64,000 nucleotides of DNA from Solirubrobacterales bacterium (GTDB lineage Bacteria > Actinomycetota > Thermoleophilia > Solirubrobacterales > 70-9), in contig JADJRQ010000005.1 in the NCBI GenBank assembly GCA_016712175.1, positions 1 through 64,000 on the forward strand, in the 5' to 3' direction. The notes below the pieces were generated by a model that saw only the letters and a list, made by a program, of their open reading frames with translations, was not told where the DNA came from and searched no databases. Made by a program: the position numbers and the translations under genes. Below, piece by piece: positions 9,080 to 18,129 of this stretch; positions within the stretch are counted from its first letter, which is position 1; each line of letters begins with the position of its first letter.

Positions 9080-9156
9080 CAACGACCCCCGCTCGCGGAG
9101 TCGGTACCCTCCTTCCAGGGGCCTTTACGGGTGTTGTTCGACGAGAGGGTGTTGCT

Positions 9157-10782
9157 TTGGCTGAAGAAGAGTCTTTTCGGGACGGTCTGACCCGTCGTGA
9201 TGTATTGCGCGCAAGTGCCGGTGCGGCCGGCGGTCTGGCCCTGGCCGGAGGTCTGTTCGGACGTGGTCTCGACGCGATGGCGGCCCCGGCCGTACCGGGC
9301 GCCGGGCCCTACGGAGCGCTCCAGGCTCCAGATGCCAACGGCATGCGCCTGCCCGTCGGCTTCACCTCCAGGGAGATCGCCCGCACCGACAAGCCTCTCG
9401 GCAAGAGCAACAAGCCGTTCCATTTTCTGCCGGACGGGATGGGCACATTCAAGACCGACGACGGCTTCATCCTCGTTTCGAACAGTGAGGCCCCCTACAT
9501 CGAAGGTGCCTGGGAGACCGGCACCGCGGCGATCCGTTTCGACAAGAACTTCAACGTCACCGATTACTACGACATCCTCAAGGGAACCGATCTCAACTGT
9601 TCCGGCGGCGTCACTCCGTGGGGAACCTGGCTCTCATGCGAGGAACGGTCGAACGACTCTTCCAAGGGCGGCGGAGCGGTATGGGAATGCGATCCCTACG
9701 GCGTCAAGCCGGCGGTCAGGCATCCAAAGATGGGGCTGTTCAAACACGAAGCATGCAGCATCGACCCGATCGGCAAGGCGGCCTATCTGACCGAGGACCT
9801 CGCCACTGGATGCCTGTACAAGTTCACCCCGACCAGCTATCCCGATCTCTCGGCCGGCAAGCTCGAAGCGGCCAAAGTGGAGGTCGACGGCACGGTCACG
9901 TGGCTTCCGATCAATGATCCCGAGGGTGCTGTCACCCCGCCCAGGGACCAGCAGCCCGATGCGACCCGCTTCAAGCGCGGCGAAGGCATGTGGTACGACG
10001 ACGGAGTCATCTACTTCGCGACCACCCAGGACGACCGGGTCTACGCTTACCACTGCGCCGAGAATGAAATCGAAGTGCTCTACGACGGTGTCTCCACGGG
10101 CGACGACGCTCCGCTTCACGACGTCGACAACGTCACCGTCTCGCCGATCTCTGGCGATCTCTACGCCTGTGAAGACGCAGGTGATCTCCAGGTCCGCCTG
10201 ATCAGCACCGAAGGCGAGGCGGCACCGTTCGTCCAGCTTCCCGGTCCGGACCACGAGAATTCGGAGATGACCGGCCCCGCCTTCGACCCGACCGGAAACC
10301 GGTTCTACTTCGCCTCGCAGCGGGCGGTCGGTGGCGGCGTTATCTACGAAGTCAGCGGACCGTTCCGCCGGACACGGGCCGAAGAGATACCGCCGGGTCC
10401 GAAGGACCGCAAAAAGCCCCGGGTAAAGATCCGCACGCTTGGTAAACCCAGCCTGCGGCGCCTGCTGAGGAACGGCCAGCCGTTCAAGCTGATCATCAAG
10501 GAGGACAGTCCGCCGGTCGAGCTCGAGATCAAGCTGGTCACGAAGCTCCGTCGTGCCGCCGGCAAGGGCTCGCGCCAGGTCACGATCGGCCGTCTCTCAA
10601 CCAAGGCCGGCAAGTCAGGCAAGTCCGGCAAGTCCCGCAACAAGAGGATCCGGATGAAGGTCGGCCGGGGATACAAGAAACGCCTGCGCCGGCGCGATGT
10701 CGCTCAGGCGAAGCTGATCGTGGTTGCCACCGACGCTGAAGGCAACCGCACCAGGAAAACGAAACGGGTCCGGTTCAGCTGA
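9157..10782 (+). CDS. PhoX-family (DUF839) phosphatase-like protein, Tat-exported
   Basis: 541 residues starting at TTG 9157. A twin-arginine signal (TRRDVLRASAGAAGGLALAGGLF) leads into a PhoX/DUF839 propeller domain: LNCSGGVTPWGTWLSCEE, FKHEACSIDPIGKAAYLTEDL, RFKRGEGMWYDDGVIYFATT, DNVTVSPISGDLYACED and GPAFDPTGNRFYFASQR. PhoX enzymes are Ca2+/Fe3+-dependent alkaline phosphatases that hydrolyse phosphate esters outside the cell. The last 115 residues are rich in Lys and Arg (KSGKSGKSRNKR) and form an extra domain not found in classical PhoX. The next gene, a secreted nuclease, overlaps its end if a CTG start is used. Confidence 0.9.
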   Translation: MAEEESFRDGLTRRDVLRASAGAAGGLALAGGLFGRGLDAMAAPAVPGAGPYGALQAPDANGMRLPVGFTSREIARTDKPLGKSNKPFHFLPDGMGTFKTDDGFILVSNSEAPYIEGAWETGTAAIRFDKNFNVTDYYDILKGTDLNCSGGVTPWGTWLSCEERSNDSSKGGGAVWECDPYGVKPAVRHPKMGLFKHEACSIDPIGKAAYLTEDLATGCLYKFTPTSYPDLSAGKLEAAKVEVDGTVTWLPINDPEGAVTPPRDQQPDATRFKRGEGMWYDDGVIYFATTQDDRVYAYHCAENEIEVLYDGVSTGDDAPLHDVDNVTVSPISGDLYACEDAGDLQVRLISTEGEAAPFVQLPGPDHENSEMTGPAFDPTGNRFYFASQRAVGGGVIYEVSGPFRRTRAEEIPPGPKDRKKPRVKIRTLGKPSLRRLLRNGQPFKLIIKEDSPPVELEIKLVTKLRRAAGKGSRQVTIGRLSTKAGKSGKSGKSRNKRIRMKVGRGYKKRLRRRDVAQAKLIVVATDAEGNRTRKTKRVRFS

Positions 10783-11660
10783 GCCGGAAGTCCCGATACC
10801 TCGTCGCCGTGGTGATGGCCGCGGTCCTGGCCCTGGCCGGTTGTGGTGAGGGCAGCAACAACGGTGATTCCCCGCAGTCGAACAAGGTTGCGGCGAAAGG
10901 CGGTCAGTCCGTCCCTGGGGGCAAGCCCAAGGCGAAGGCCAAGGCGAAGGCCAAGGCGAAGGCTCGCGCCAGGGCCAGATCCCGGGCGCGCCAGAGGACC
11001 AGGGCCAGGCGGGCGAAGAAGCGTAGGGCCAGAAAGGTGATCCGTCTGGCGGCGCGAACGTCAGGTGATGTCAACTGCGGAGATTTTTCGAACCAGGCCC
11101 AGGCCCAGAAGCGACTGGCCCGCGGGGATCCATACGGCCTCGACGGCGACGGCGATGGACGCGCCTGCACCTCATTGCCATGTCCCTGTTCGAGCGCAAA
11201 GCCAAAGAAGGGCAACGGCCCGGTGACGGCCGCGCTGCCGAAAGCCGAGAAGTTCCGCGCCCAGGTCGAGTCGGTGACCGACGGCGACACCCTCGTCCTG
11301 GGCACCGCCTCGGGACGGGAGGTGAAAGTTCGACTGATCGGCATCGACACCCCGGAGGTCTACGGAGGCGTCGAGTGCGGGGGCCGCGCCGCTTCAGCCG
11401 CGATGGGCCGGATCGCAACGGGTTCGGTGACCGTACGGACCGACCCGACCCAGGACCGGATCGACCGCTACGGCCGCCTGCTCGCCTACGTCAACAAAGG
11501 CCCAGTCGATCTGGGCCGGGCAATGATCGCCAGGGGATTCGCATCGACGTACGTCTACGACAGAGTCTTCCTCCGGTACCCGGCCTACAACCGCTCGGAG
11601 AAGGCAGCAAAGTCATCAGACCGCGGAAGCTGGGACCACTGCGACCTCTCCCCGGGCTGA
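10779..11660 (+). CDS. lipoprotein with excalibur domain and thermonuclease (SNase) domain
   Basis: Cell-surface nuclease of about 293 residues. It has a lipobox (LALAGC), a low-complexity basic linker of repeated Lys-Ala and Arg-Ala, an excalibur Ca-binding motif (DPYGLDGDGDGRACT) and an SNase domain from about residue 155 (VTDGDTLVLG, RLIGIDTPEVYGG, DRYGRLLAYV). The catalytic Arg-Asp-Glu pattern of staphylococcal nuclease is consistent with RLIGIDTPE and the later DRYGR. GTG 10809 leaves no positive n-region. CTG 10779 overlaps the previous stop (CTGA) and adds LSRKSRYLVAV, giving a proper signal peptide, so I prefer it. It may supply DNA-derived phosphate to PhoX. Confidence 0.85.
   Translation: MSRKSRYLVAVVMAAVLALAGCGEGSNNGDSPQSNKVAAKGGQSVPGGKPKAKAKAKAKAKARARARSRARQRTRARRAKKRRARKVIRLAARTSGDVNCGDFSNQAQAQKRLARGDPYGLDGDGDGRACTSLPCPCSSAKPKKGNGPVTAALPKAEKFRAQVESVTDGDTLVLGTASGREVKVRLIGIDTPEVYGGVECGGRAASAAMGRIATGSVTVRTDPTQDRIDRYGRLLAYVNKGPVDLGRAMIARGFASTYVYDRVFLRYPAYNRSEKAAKSSDRGSWDHCDLSPG
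10919..10975 (+). repeat. tandem 12-base repeat encoding Lys-Ala linker
   Basis: Several tandem copies of a 12-base unit reading AAGGCGAAGGCC or close variants inside the nuclease lipoprotein gene. They encode the Lys-Ala-Lys-Ala linker between lipid anchor and enzyme domains. This is a likely spot for slipped-strand length variation. Confidence 0.7.
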
Positions 11661-11742
11661 TGCCCACGAAGTGGAGCGGATCAACACGGGATGACCGTGG
11701 TGATCTGCACCACTTCGCGGGTTGATGACCTGCTACGTCACT

Positions 11743-13194
11743 TCAATACCGGTGGCCGGACTTCCTGGCCTTTGGCTTCTCCAGTGACGGGCGGCCCGCG
11801 GCGACTATGTCGACGAAGGTCATCAGGTGTTCTGTCTGCCAGCACTCGAAGGCTCCGTCGCAGAAGGGGATGTAGGCGTTCATCACTGAATCTCCGTAGT
11901 TCCAGTAGAGCTCCGGTTCCGGGTTGAGCCAGAACGTGCGGTTCGCCCGCTCGGCGACCTTGGCGAACAGGTCCTCGGCCGGTGGCCGGCCATTGGTCCG
12001 GGCGTCGCCGAGGACGATCACCGTTGATCTCGGTCCGAGGTCGGCGGAGACGTCCTCGAGAAATTCTCGCCAGACGCGGCCGTAGTCGGTGTAGCCCGAG
12101 ACGTCGGCGACGCCCCCCTCGGAGGTGATTCGCTCTGACATCTTGCGGAAGTCGCGCTCTTCCTCGAAGACATGCGTGACCTCGGAGATGCGCTCGATGA
12201 AGACGAAGCTGCGCAGCTTCCGGAACGAATCGTGAAGGGCGTGGAGGACCGACAGGAAGAAGGTCGCGGCTGAGCTGACCGACGTCGAGACGTCGCAGAG
12301 GACATAGATCTCCGGCTTTCGCGGACGGCGCGGGCGGTAGGCGAGATTGAGTGGGACCCCGCCCGTTTCCAGCGAGGAGCGCATCGTCCTTCGCACATCT
12401 ACCGTCCGGCCACGTTTGGCTCCCCGGGGATCCTGGCCGAGGGTTGCAAGACGGCGCTTCATCTGGGCCACTGCCTTGTGGACCGCGGCAAGGTCCTGGG
12501 CACCACGCATAGGCAGCGACCGGTTCAGATCGGACAGGGGACGGGAGGGAGGCAGGTTGCGCTGCCGCTCGATCTGGCCGCGTTGGAGTTCCCGCCGAAG
12601 CTGGCGCTCGAAGCGGGCGAGCTGGTCACGGTCGATCGGTTGCTTCTGGCCTTCACCTTCGCCGTCGCCTTCATTGGCGGTCAGGCCGAGTCCGCGCCGG
12701 ATGCGCTGGAGATCGACTCCGACCACCCCGGAACTCTCGCCTTGCTGGCCGAAAGCCTCGATCGCCAGCCGGGCGAGGTCGTTCATCGCCGATTCGTCGC
12801 CGGCCGCGATCGCTTCGCGCACCATCTCGCCGAGCTGCTCGGTGTCGATGCCGTCCTGATTGGGACCGCCTTCTTCGGCCTGTGCCCGCCGGGCAGATTC
12901 AGCGGCATCGGCGTATTCGAGGGCGGCGTGTTCGGTCGCCCGGAAGAAATGGCGTTCGAAGACGAGCTCAAAGATCTCGCGGTCCTTGGGTGACTTGGCG
13001 ACGGTGGTCGCCAGCGATTCCTTGAAGTCGACCTGAGCGTGCCAGGGCACGATCTCAAGGGCGTGGAATGCGTCCTGAATCTCGGAGGTGCCGATCGCGA
13101 CACCTTCGGACCGCAGGTCTTCGCAGAAAGCCAGGACCTGCTCGGTCATTCCTGACGGGCCGGGCTGGTCGCCTGGATTCGCGACCTTCGCCAT
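11743..13194 (-). CDS. CoxE-like von Willebrand factor A domain protein
   Basis: 483-residue cytoplasmic protein of the CoxE-like VWA group that partners MoxR AAA+ ATPases in inserting cofactors or remodelling complexes. The N-terminal 130 residues hold a helical EVVAIGTSEIQDAFHAL-type region. The centre is Arg/Gln-rich. The VWA domain starts near residue 290 with the MIDAS motif DVSTSVS, followed by Thr (GYTDYG) and Asp (VLGDAR) positions. ATG 13194 overlaps the stop of the ATPase gene (TGATG), so the two are coupled. No carbon monoxide dehydrogenase genes are nearby, so the client is unknown. Confidence 0.88.
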   Translation of the reverse strand: MAKVANPGDQPGPSGMTEQVLAFCEDLRSEGVAIGTSEIQDAFHALEIVPWHAQVDFKESLATTVAKSPKDREIFELVFERHFFRATEHAALEYADAAESARRAQAEEGGPNQDGIDTEQLGEMVREAIAAGDESAMNDLARLAIEAFGQQGESSGVVGVDLQRIRRGLGLTANEGDGEGEGQKQPIDRDQLARFERQLRRELQRGQIERQRNLPPSRPLSDLNRSLPMRGAQDLAAVHKAVAQMKRRLATLGQDPRGAKRGRTVDVRRTMRSSLETGGVPLNLAYRPRRPRKPEIYVLCDVSTSVSSAATFFLSVLHALHDSFRKLRSFVFIERISEVTHVFEEERDFRKMSERITSEGGVADVSGYTDYGRVWREFLEDVSADLGPRSTVIVLGDARTNGRPPAEDLFAKVAERANRTFWLNPEPELYWNYGDSVMNAYIPFCDGAFECWQTEHLMTFVDIVAAGRPSLEKPKARKSGHRY

Positions 13195-14129
13195 CACTTG
13201 CCTTGTCGGCCGGGGTTGCCTTCGGACTTGTCGCTCCGGCCGAGCCTCGGGCCGATGCGCTCGGCGACCAGGTCGAGGTCGGTGCGGTGCTTGATGATGA
13301 TCGAGAGCGATTCGCGGAAGATCTTGCCGTCGATGTCGTCCGCCCCCAGCAGGATCAGGGTCCGCGCCCAGTCGATCGACTCGGCGATCGAAGGAGGCTT
13401 CTTCAAGTCGAGGTCGCGGATCATGTCGACGATCTCAACCAGCCTCGCCGCCAGCGCCTGGTCGATCTCGGGTGCATGAAGACGGATGATCTCGATCTCG
13501 CGTTCTGAATCGGGATAGTCCAGCCAGAGATAGAGACAGCGGCGCTTGAGGGCCTCGGTCAGCTCGCGCGAATTGTTCGAGGTCAGCAGGACGATCGGGT
13601 GGGTCTTGGCCTCGATCCGGCCCATCTCGGGGATCGAGATCTGGAAGTCGGAGAGCAGTTCGAGCAGCATCGCTTCGAACTCCTGATCGGTCTTGTCGAT
13701 CTCGTCGATCAGCAGGACGACCGGTTCGGGGTTGGCGATCGCACGCATCAGCGGCCGCTCGAGCAGGAAGTCCTCGGTGAAGATCTCACCCATGTCGACT
13801 GCCTGTTTGTCACCTTCACCGGCAGTCGAGGCAACGGCCTGGATTTGGAGTAGCTGCTTGCGGTAGTTCCACTCGTAGAGCGCCTTGGCTTCGTCGAGGC
13901 CTTCGTAGCACTGGAGCCTCACCAGCTCTCGGCCGGTCGCCCGGGACAGGGCCTTGGCCAGTTCGGTCTTGCCGACTCCGGCGGGGCCCTCGACCAGGAT
14001 CGGTTTGCCCAGCCGCTGGGCCAGGAAGGCGATCAGGGCGGTGGAGTCGTCGGCGAGGTAACGCGCCTCACGGAGCGCTGCAGCGACGGCTTCCGGGGTT
14101 TCGGGATCGGCTGACACGGTCGTGGCCAT
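13194..14129 (-). CDS. MoxR-family AAA+ ATPase (CoxD-like)
   Basis: 311 residues. Walker A GPAGVGKTELAKAL lies near residue 50, Walker B VLLIDEIDK near residue 120, sensor 1 in VLLTSNNSRELTEALKRRC, and an arginine-rich lid follows. The family acts as a chaperone-like motor together with a VWA protein, matching the next gene. The basic C-terminal tail (GRSDKSEGNPGRQGK) is short. The ATG at 14129 is the first good start. Confidence 0.92.
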   Translation of the reverse strand: MATTVSADPETPEAVAAALREARYLADDSTALIAFLAQRLGKPILVEGPAGVGKTELAKALSRATGRELVRLQCYEGLDEAKALYEWNYRKQLLQIQAVASTAGEGDKQAVDMGEIFTEDFLLERPLMRAIANPEPVVLLIDEIDKTDQEFEAMLLELLSDFQISIPEMGRIEAKTHPIVLLTSNNSRELTEALKRRCLYLWLDYPDSEREIEIIRLHAPEIDQALAARLVEIVDMIRDLDLKKPPSIAESIDWARTLILLGADDIDGKIFRESLSIIIKHRTDLDLVAERIGPRLGRSDKSEGNPGRQGK

Positions 14130-14179
14130 GTTTCGAAGGATAGGGGTAGCGGGATCAGGGCGAAGCGGCCAAGGTGCCG

Positions 14180-14632
14180 CTACTCGATCGAGATGTCGGT
14201 GACTTTCGGCTCGTCGGGCTCCGGGTGGGCGCCGTTACCGTTGCCACTCCCGTTTCCGTTCGACTCGGCCTTGCCGCGGCGGAACGGATCCTCGCCGGTT
14301 CGTTCGGCGTAGCTTGCCGCGAAAGCCTTGAGGATCGTGATCGCTTCGTTCTGGATCGAGTGGATCTGGGCCCGGATCTCCGGGGAAGCCACGCCTGCTG
14401 CCTTCAGCAGTTCGGCCGAGCGGCAGATCGGGCACCACTCGAGGCATTCGTGTCCGCTTTCGGCATGGTTGCCGTTGCTGTTTCCGTTCTCGCCGGGTCG
14501 GGACTCGGCCTTGGGCTCGTCGTCAGCGGAGCTGCGTCCGCCCCGAGCCTCGGAAAACTGGCCCCAGAACCGGTCGGGGCCGGGCGGCAAGCCCGGTTCA
14601 GCTCCATTTTCAGTTTTGTGTTGCGGGCACAT
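14180..14632 (-). CDS. Cys-cluster protein of unknown function, coupled to ArsA-like gene
   Basis: 150 residues with low-complexity Gly/Asn-rich ends. The conserved-looking core is CLEWCPICRSAELL at about residues 66-80, whose CxxxC/CxxC spacing could bind a metal. It is followed by a helix (IHSIQNEAITILKAFAASYAER). The start overlaps the end of the ArsA-like gene by 23 bases, so translation is probably coupled and the products may cooperate. I do not recognise a named family. The asparagine/glycine stretches look like flexible linkers. Confidence 0.65.
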   Translation of the reverse strand: MCPQHKTENGAEPGLPPGPDRFWGQFSEARGGRSSADDEPKAESRPGENGNSNGNHAESGHECLEWCPICRSAELLKAAGVASPEIRAQIHSIQNEAITILKAFAASYAERTGEDPFRRGKAESNGNGSGNGNGAHPEPDEPKVTDISIE

Positions 14633-15795
14633 CGTCGTAGGTGATCTCCAGAGTTCCGTCTTCGAAAGCTGCGCGGGAGGGCTCGCGCTCGGCGAGGCCT
14701 GAAGGAAGCATGATAGTGCGCCTGATTTCTCCTACTGTGACAAGCAACTCATCCCCGACCTGCTTGAGCTTGATGTCTTCCTTGCCGACGAATGGTGCGT
14801 TGATGCGGATTACGGTGGATTCTTCGGTGCTGGTGAGCTCGCGGGCCAGTCCGGGGTGGAGGATTTCCGCCGGATTTGATTCGCCGAAGAGCTCGTCACT
14901 CAGCCGGTCGTGCATCTCCTGCCCGATCACTTCTTCTTCGAAAAACCTTGCCTTGAGGATCGGGACCGGGTCGAAGCCCTCGGTCACGGCCCGGAGTTGC
15001 TCGGCCTTGGTGATCTTTCCAGCCGCTGAAGTAGGTGCCGTCGACTTCGTCGGGAAAGATTCGATTGACCACGACGGCATCGGTCTGGTACCCGTAGAGA
15101 CAGAGGTAGGTGAAGGTGCGCCGGGCCTCGTTGATCACCATGCGGTCGGGGTTCATGACCAGCCGGATCGAACAGTGGTCGTGGTCGCGGAGGATCACGT
15201 CCATCTCGACCAGGTTCCTGATCAGCCGGTCGACCTCTTCCATCATTTCCGGGTCGGGAAGCGGCATGTCGAGGGCGCGGGCCAGAGGTGCGGCGGCGCC
15301 GAGGAGGCTCCGGTTCCAGGGAAAAGCCTTCTTGACCCACCATTCAGCGACTTCGGGAAAGCCGAGCAGTCGCAAGGTCTCGCCGCTGGGAGCGCAATCG
15401 ACGATCACCACATCGAATACGTCTTCGTCCCAATGGCGCTTGATCTGGAGCAGGGAAAAGAGCTCGTCCATGCCGGGTGGCACCGTCAGTTCCTCTGCCC
15501 GGATGCGATCCACACCTTGGTTCAGCAGCAGACCGGTCAGCCAGGTCGAGACCTGGTCCCAGTTACGCCGCATCTCGGCCGCGGCCAGCACCTCCTGGCC
15601 CCAGAGCATCGGGGTGATCTCGCTCGGTTCGGAGCCGAGGTCGTGTCCGAGGGAATCGGAGAGGCTGTGGGCCGGATCGGTCGACATGACCACCGTCCGG
15701 AGGCCTTGTTCGGCGCACCGGCGGGCCGTCGCGGCGGCGACACTGGTCTTTCCGACGCCGCCTTTGCCTGTGTAAAGGATCGTGCGAGGTGGCAT
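14610..15795 (-). CDS. ArsA/Get3-like ATPase with C-terminal HSP20-like domain, frameshifted near 15017
   Basis: Soluble P-loop ATPase of the ArsA/GET3 group, about 394 residues once repaired. The deviant Walker A GKGGVGKTSVA follows the ATG at 15795. Switch regions STDPAHSLSDSLG and DCAPSGETLRLL follow. The C-terminal domain (about residues 320-394: INAPFVGKEDIKLKQVGDELLVTVG) matches the alpha-crystallin-like ArsA_HSP20 domain. The frame breaks where TYFSGWK should continue into ITKAEQLRAVTEGF. Deleting one A of the AAA run (TTT at 15016-15018 on the plus strand) restores it. No arsenite-binding Cys triad is seen, so a protein-targeting or redox role is more likely than arsenic export. Confidence 0.85.
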
Positions 15796-15826
15796 GGGGC
15801 CTGCGAGCGTATAGGCTCGACCGCCC

Positions 15827-16466
15827 TTGAAACGGCCAACCCCAAACGTCCTCACGGTTCATCTGACCGTCATCCTTGCCGTCGCCGCAGTCTTCGTGGC
15901 CGGTTGTGGCGACGAGCCGCCGCCTGCCAACCCCCAACAGGTGATCGAGACGGCTTTTCCGAATGACGCCCCGGCGGGTGACAACACGACATCTGCGAAG
16001 GTCGAAGTTGCCTCCCTCGGATTCGAGGACCGGGTCCTCGACAGCCGGACGCTTGAAGTCAATTCCAAGACCTACGCCGAGGTCAGAAAGGCGATCACCG
16101 GGGAGGTGGACGTGGGGTGGCCTCTTCGGATTGGCTGAAAACGTCGAGACCGTGGGCACCGAAGACCTCGAAGGAACTACGGTCGACCACGTCACCGGTG
16201 ACTTCAACGTGAAGCAGCTGGTTGACCAGCTTGAGTCCGCTTCACAGCGGGTGGGCGCCGCCGTGTCGCTGCCGGGCGTGGGGGAACTCACTGAACTGCG
16301 TGAAAAGCTGGTCGGCGCGACGTTCGACCTCTATGCGCAGAGCGGAGACGGGACGTTCGAGCAGCTCGACCTGACACTGTCGATCGATGACCGGGACAAT
16401 GCGTCCCCGCCGACCAGAATCCGGTTCACCTTGACCGAATCCGACCCCGACCAGGCACCGAACTAA
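15827..16466 (+). CDS. LppX/LprG-like exported lipoprotein, frameshifted near 16115
   Basis: About 212 residues from TTG 15827. It has a lipobox (VAAVFVAGC, Cys about 27) and a beta-rich domain with the layout of LppX/LprAFG-type lipoproteins common in actinobacteria (VDHVTGDFNVKQLVDQL, FDLYAQSGDGTFEQLDLTLSI). The frame is broken between GEVDVG and GLFGLAENVETVG. Dropping one G from the GGGG run at 16114-16117 joins the two parts. These proteins carry lipids to or within the envelope; a function here is inferred from the fold only. It is divergent from the ArsA-like gene. Confidence 0.75.
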
Positions 16467-17471
16467 ATGGAATACGTACTTCTTCTCATCAGCTTTGCGG
16501 TCATCCTTACAGGAGCCCTGCTCTTCACCAATGCGGTCGAATGGGTGGGACACAAGCTGAATCTCGGTGAAGGCGCAGTTGGAAGCCTGCTCGCTGCCGT
16601 TGGCACCGCGATGCCGGAAACCCTGATCCCGATCGTCGCAATCATCGGCGGCTCGGCTGGCAGCTCGGACGTCGCGATCGGCGCGATCGTCGGCGCTCCG
16701 TTCCTTCTGGCGACGATCGCCATGGCCCTCGTCGGCATCTCCGCCCTCGCTTACGTCAAGAGGCGCCCGCAGGGAAACCATCTCGAGGTCCACGTCGAGA
16801 CGCTCGACCGCGACCTCGTCTTCTTCATGATCTTCTTCGGACTGGCTCTGGTCATCGGCCTCTTCGAAACGCCTCGCTGGGTCGAGATCATCGCCGGCGC
16901 CGTTTTCCTCGGTGCCTACGCCTGGTATGTGCGGGAAACCATCAGGAACGGTGGTGATGCCTCCGAGGCCCACGAGATGGACACGCTGATCATGGACCGG
17001 CGGGGCGAGCGCCGCGACAGTCCGCCGCCGAACTTCATCATGATCACGCAGCTGCTGGTCGGTCTCGGAGCGATGATCGGTGGTGCCCACCTCTTCGTCC
17101 ACGAACTTCTGAATGTCGCGGAACACCTCGGTGTCTCGGCGATCATCCTCTCGCTCATCCTGGCCCCGCTAGCAACCGAGCTGCCGGAGAAAGCGAACAG
17201 CTTCTTCTGGGTACGCGAAGGCAAGGACGCGCTGGCCCTCGGCAACATCACCGGAGCGATGGTCTTCCAGTCGACCATCCCGGTCTTCTTCGGCATGGTC
17301 TTCATCGACTGGAACCTCGACCACTTCGCGATCATTTCGATGATCCTCGGCCTGCTGGGCGGCGCCGTCGCCTACTGGGCACTGCGCAAGCGCGGCGAGT
17401 TCGGCAAGTTGGCGATCGCCCTCTGGGCTATCTTCTACCTGACGTTCCTCGGGGTGGTCATATTCAGCTGA
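16467..17471 (+). CDS. Ca2+/cation antiporter (CaCA family, YrbG-like)
   Basis: 334-residue membrane protein with about ten hydrophobic segments. The two family alpha repeats are clear: GTAMPETLIPIVAIIGG at about residue 50 and LAPLATELPEKANSF at about residue 235, each with the acidic residue needed for cation exchange. A hydrophilic central loop (residues 165-190) separates the halves. ATG follows the lipoprotein stop directly (TAAATG), so they are probably co-transcribed. It exchanges Ca2+ or Na+ for the opposite ion; the exact ions are not predictable. Confidence 0.9.
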   Translation: MEYVLLLISFAVILTGALLFTNAVEWVGHKLNLGEGAVGSLLAAVGTAMPETLIPIVAIIGGSAGSSDVAIGAIVGAPFLLATIAMALVGISALAYVKRRPQGNHLEVHVETLDRDLVFFMIFFGLALVIGLFETPRWVEIIAGAVFLGAYAWYVRETIRNGGDASEAHEMDTLIMDRRGERRDSPPPNFIMITQLLVGLGAMIGGAHLFVHELLNVAEHLGVSAIILSLILAPLATELPEKANSFFWVREGKDALALGNITGAMVFQSTIPVFFGMVFIDWNLDHFAIISMILGLLGGAVAYWALRKRGEFGKLAIALWAIFYLTFLGVVIFS

Positions 17472-17490
17472 TTCGGAAAAGGAGCTGGTC

Positions 17491-18120
17491 ATGTCGTTGC
17501 TGAGCAGGAAGCTGGCAGTTGCCGTTGCGCTTGTTGGTGCGGTCACTTTCATGGCGGCTGGCTGCGGATCGGATGACTCATCCGGCGGTGCCGGCGAACT
17601 CGCCGCGCTCCAGAAGCAGGTCGGTGGCCTCGAGCAGCAGGTAAAGGTCTTGAAGGCCGAGAACCTCAAGCTAACCGCCAGGCTCGCCCGGCAAAGCGGC
17701 AGCGGTAGCAATAGCGGCAGCGGCGGTGCCAACGGCAGCGAGTCCGGCGGGGGGGCCGCTCCGACGGGGTCCGCCAGGGCGTACCGGTCGTTCCAGTCGG
17801 TGTCGAAGAACATCGCCTGCGCAATCGACGCGAAGTACGCGCGGTGTGACGTCGAGGAGAAGTCGTTCACGTCACCACCCAAGCCGGGGGACTGCCAGCT
17901 CGACTGGGGTTCAGCCGTTGCTGTCGAAGGCAGCGCCCGGGGCGCATTTATCTGTCACGGAGACACGGTCAAGAACTCGGCCGCTCCCGTGCTTGAGTAC
18001 GGCGATAGTTCCGTCATCGGTTCGATCCAGTGCGACAGCTCCTCCGCCGGAATCGAGTGCCGGAACACGGGTACCGGTCACGGATTCTTCCTCGCCCGGG
18101 AGAAGTACCGGACGTTCTGA
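17491..18120 (+). CDS. lipoprotein with coiled coil and DUF6636-like domain
   Basis: 209 residues. It has a signal peptide with lipobox (TFMAAGC, Cys about 25), a short coiled coil (LAALQKQVGGLEQQVKVLKAENLKL), a Gly/Ser linker and a C-terminal domain with four regularly spaced Cys (SKNIACAI, KYARCDVEE, GDCQLDWG, GAFICHGD) plus two more. This resembles the DUF6636-type domain of actinobacterial secreted proteins, in which the Cys probably form disulfides. No activity is known. It lies 20 bases after the antiporter gene and ends 10 bases before the convergent MMPL gene. Confidence 0.75.
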   Translation: MSLLSRKLAVAVALVGAVTFMAAGCGSDDSSGGAGELAALQKQVGGLEQQVKVLKAENLKLTARLARQSGSGSNSGSGGANGSESGGGAAPTGSARAYRSFQSVSKNIACAIDAKYARCDVEEKSFTSPPKPGDCQLDWGSAVAVEGSARGAFICHGDTVKNSAAPVLEYGDSSVIGSIQCDSSSAGIECRNTGTGHGFFLAREKYRTF

Positions 18121-18129
18121 CCACTGGGA

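Noticed and set aside
10919..10975. Tandem repeat as a CRISPR array
   Set aside because: Units are 12 bases, contiguous and coding for Lys-Ala; no spacers.
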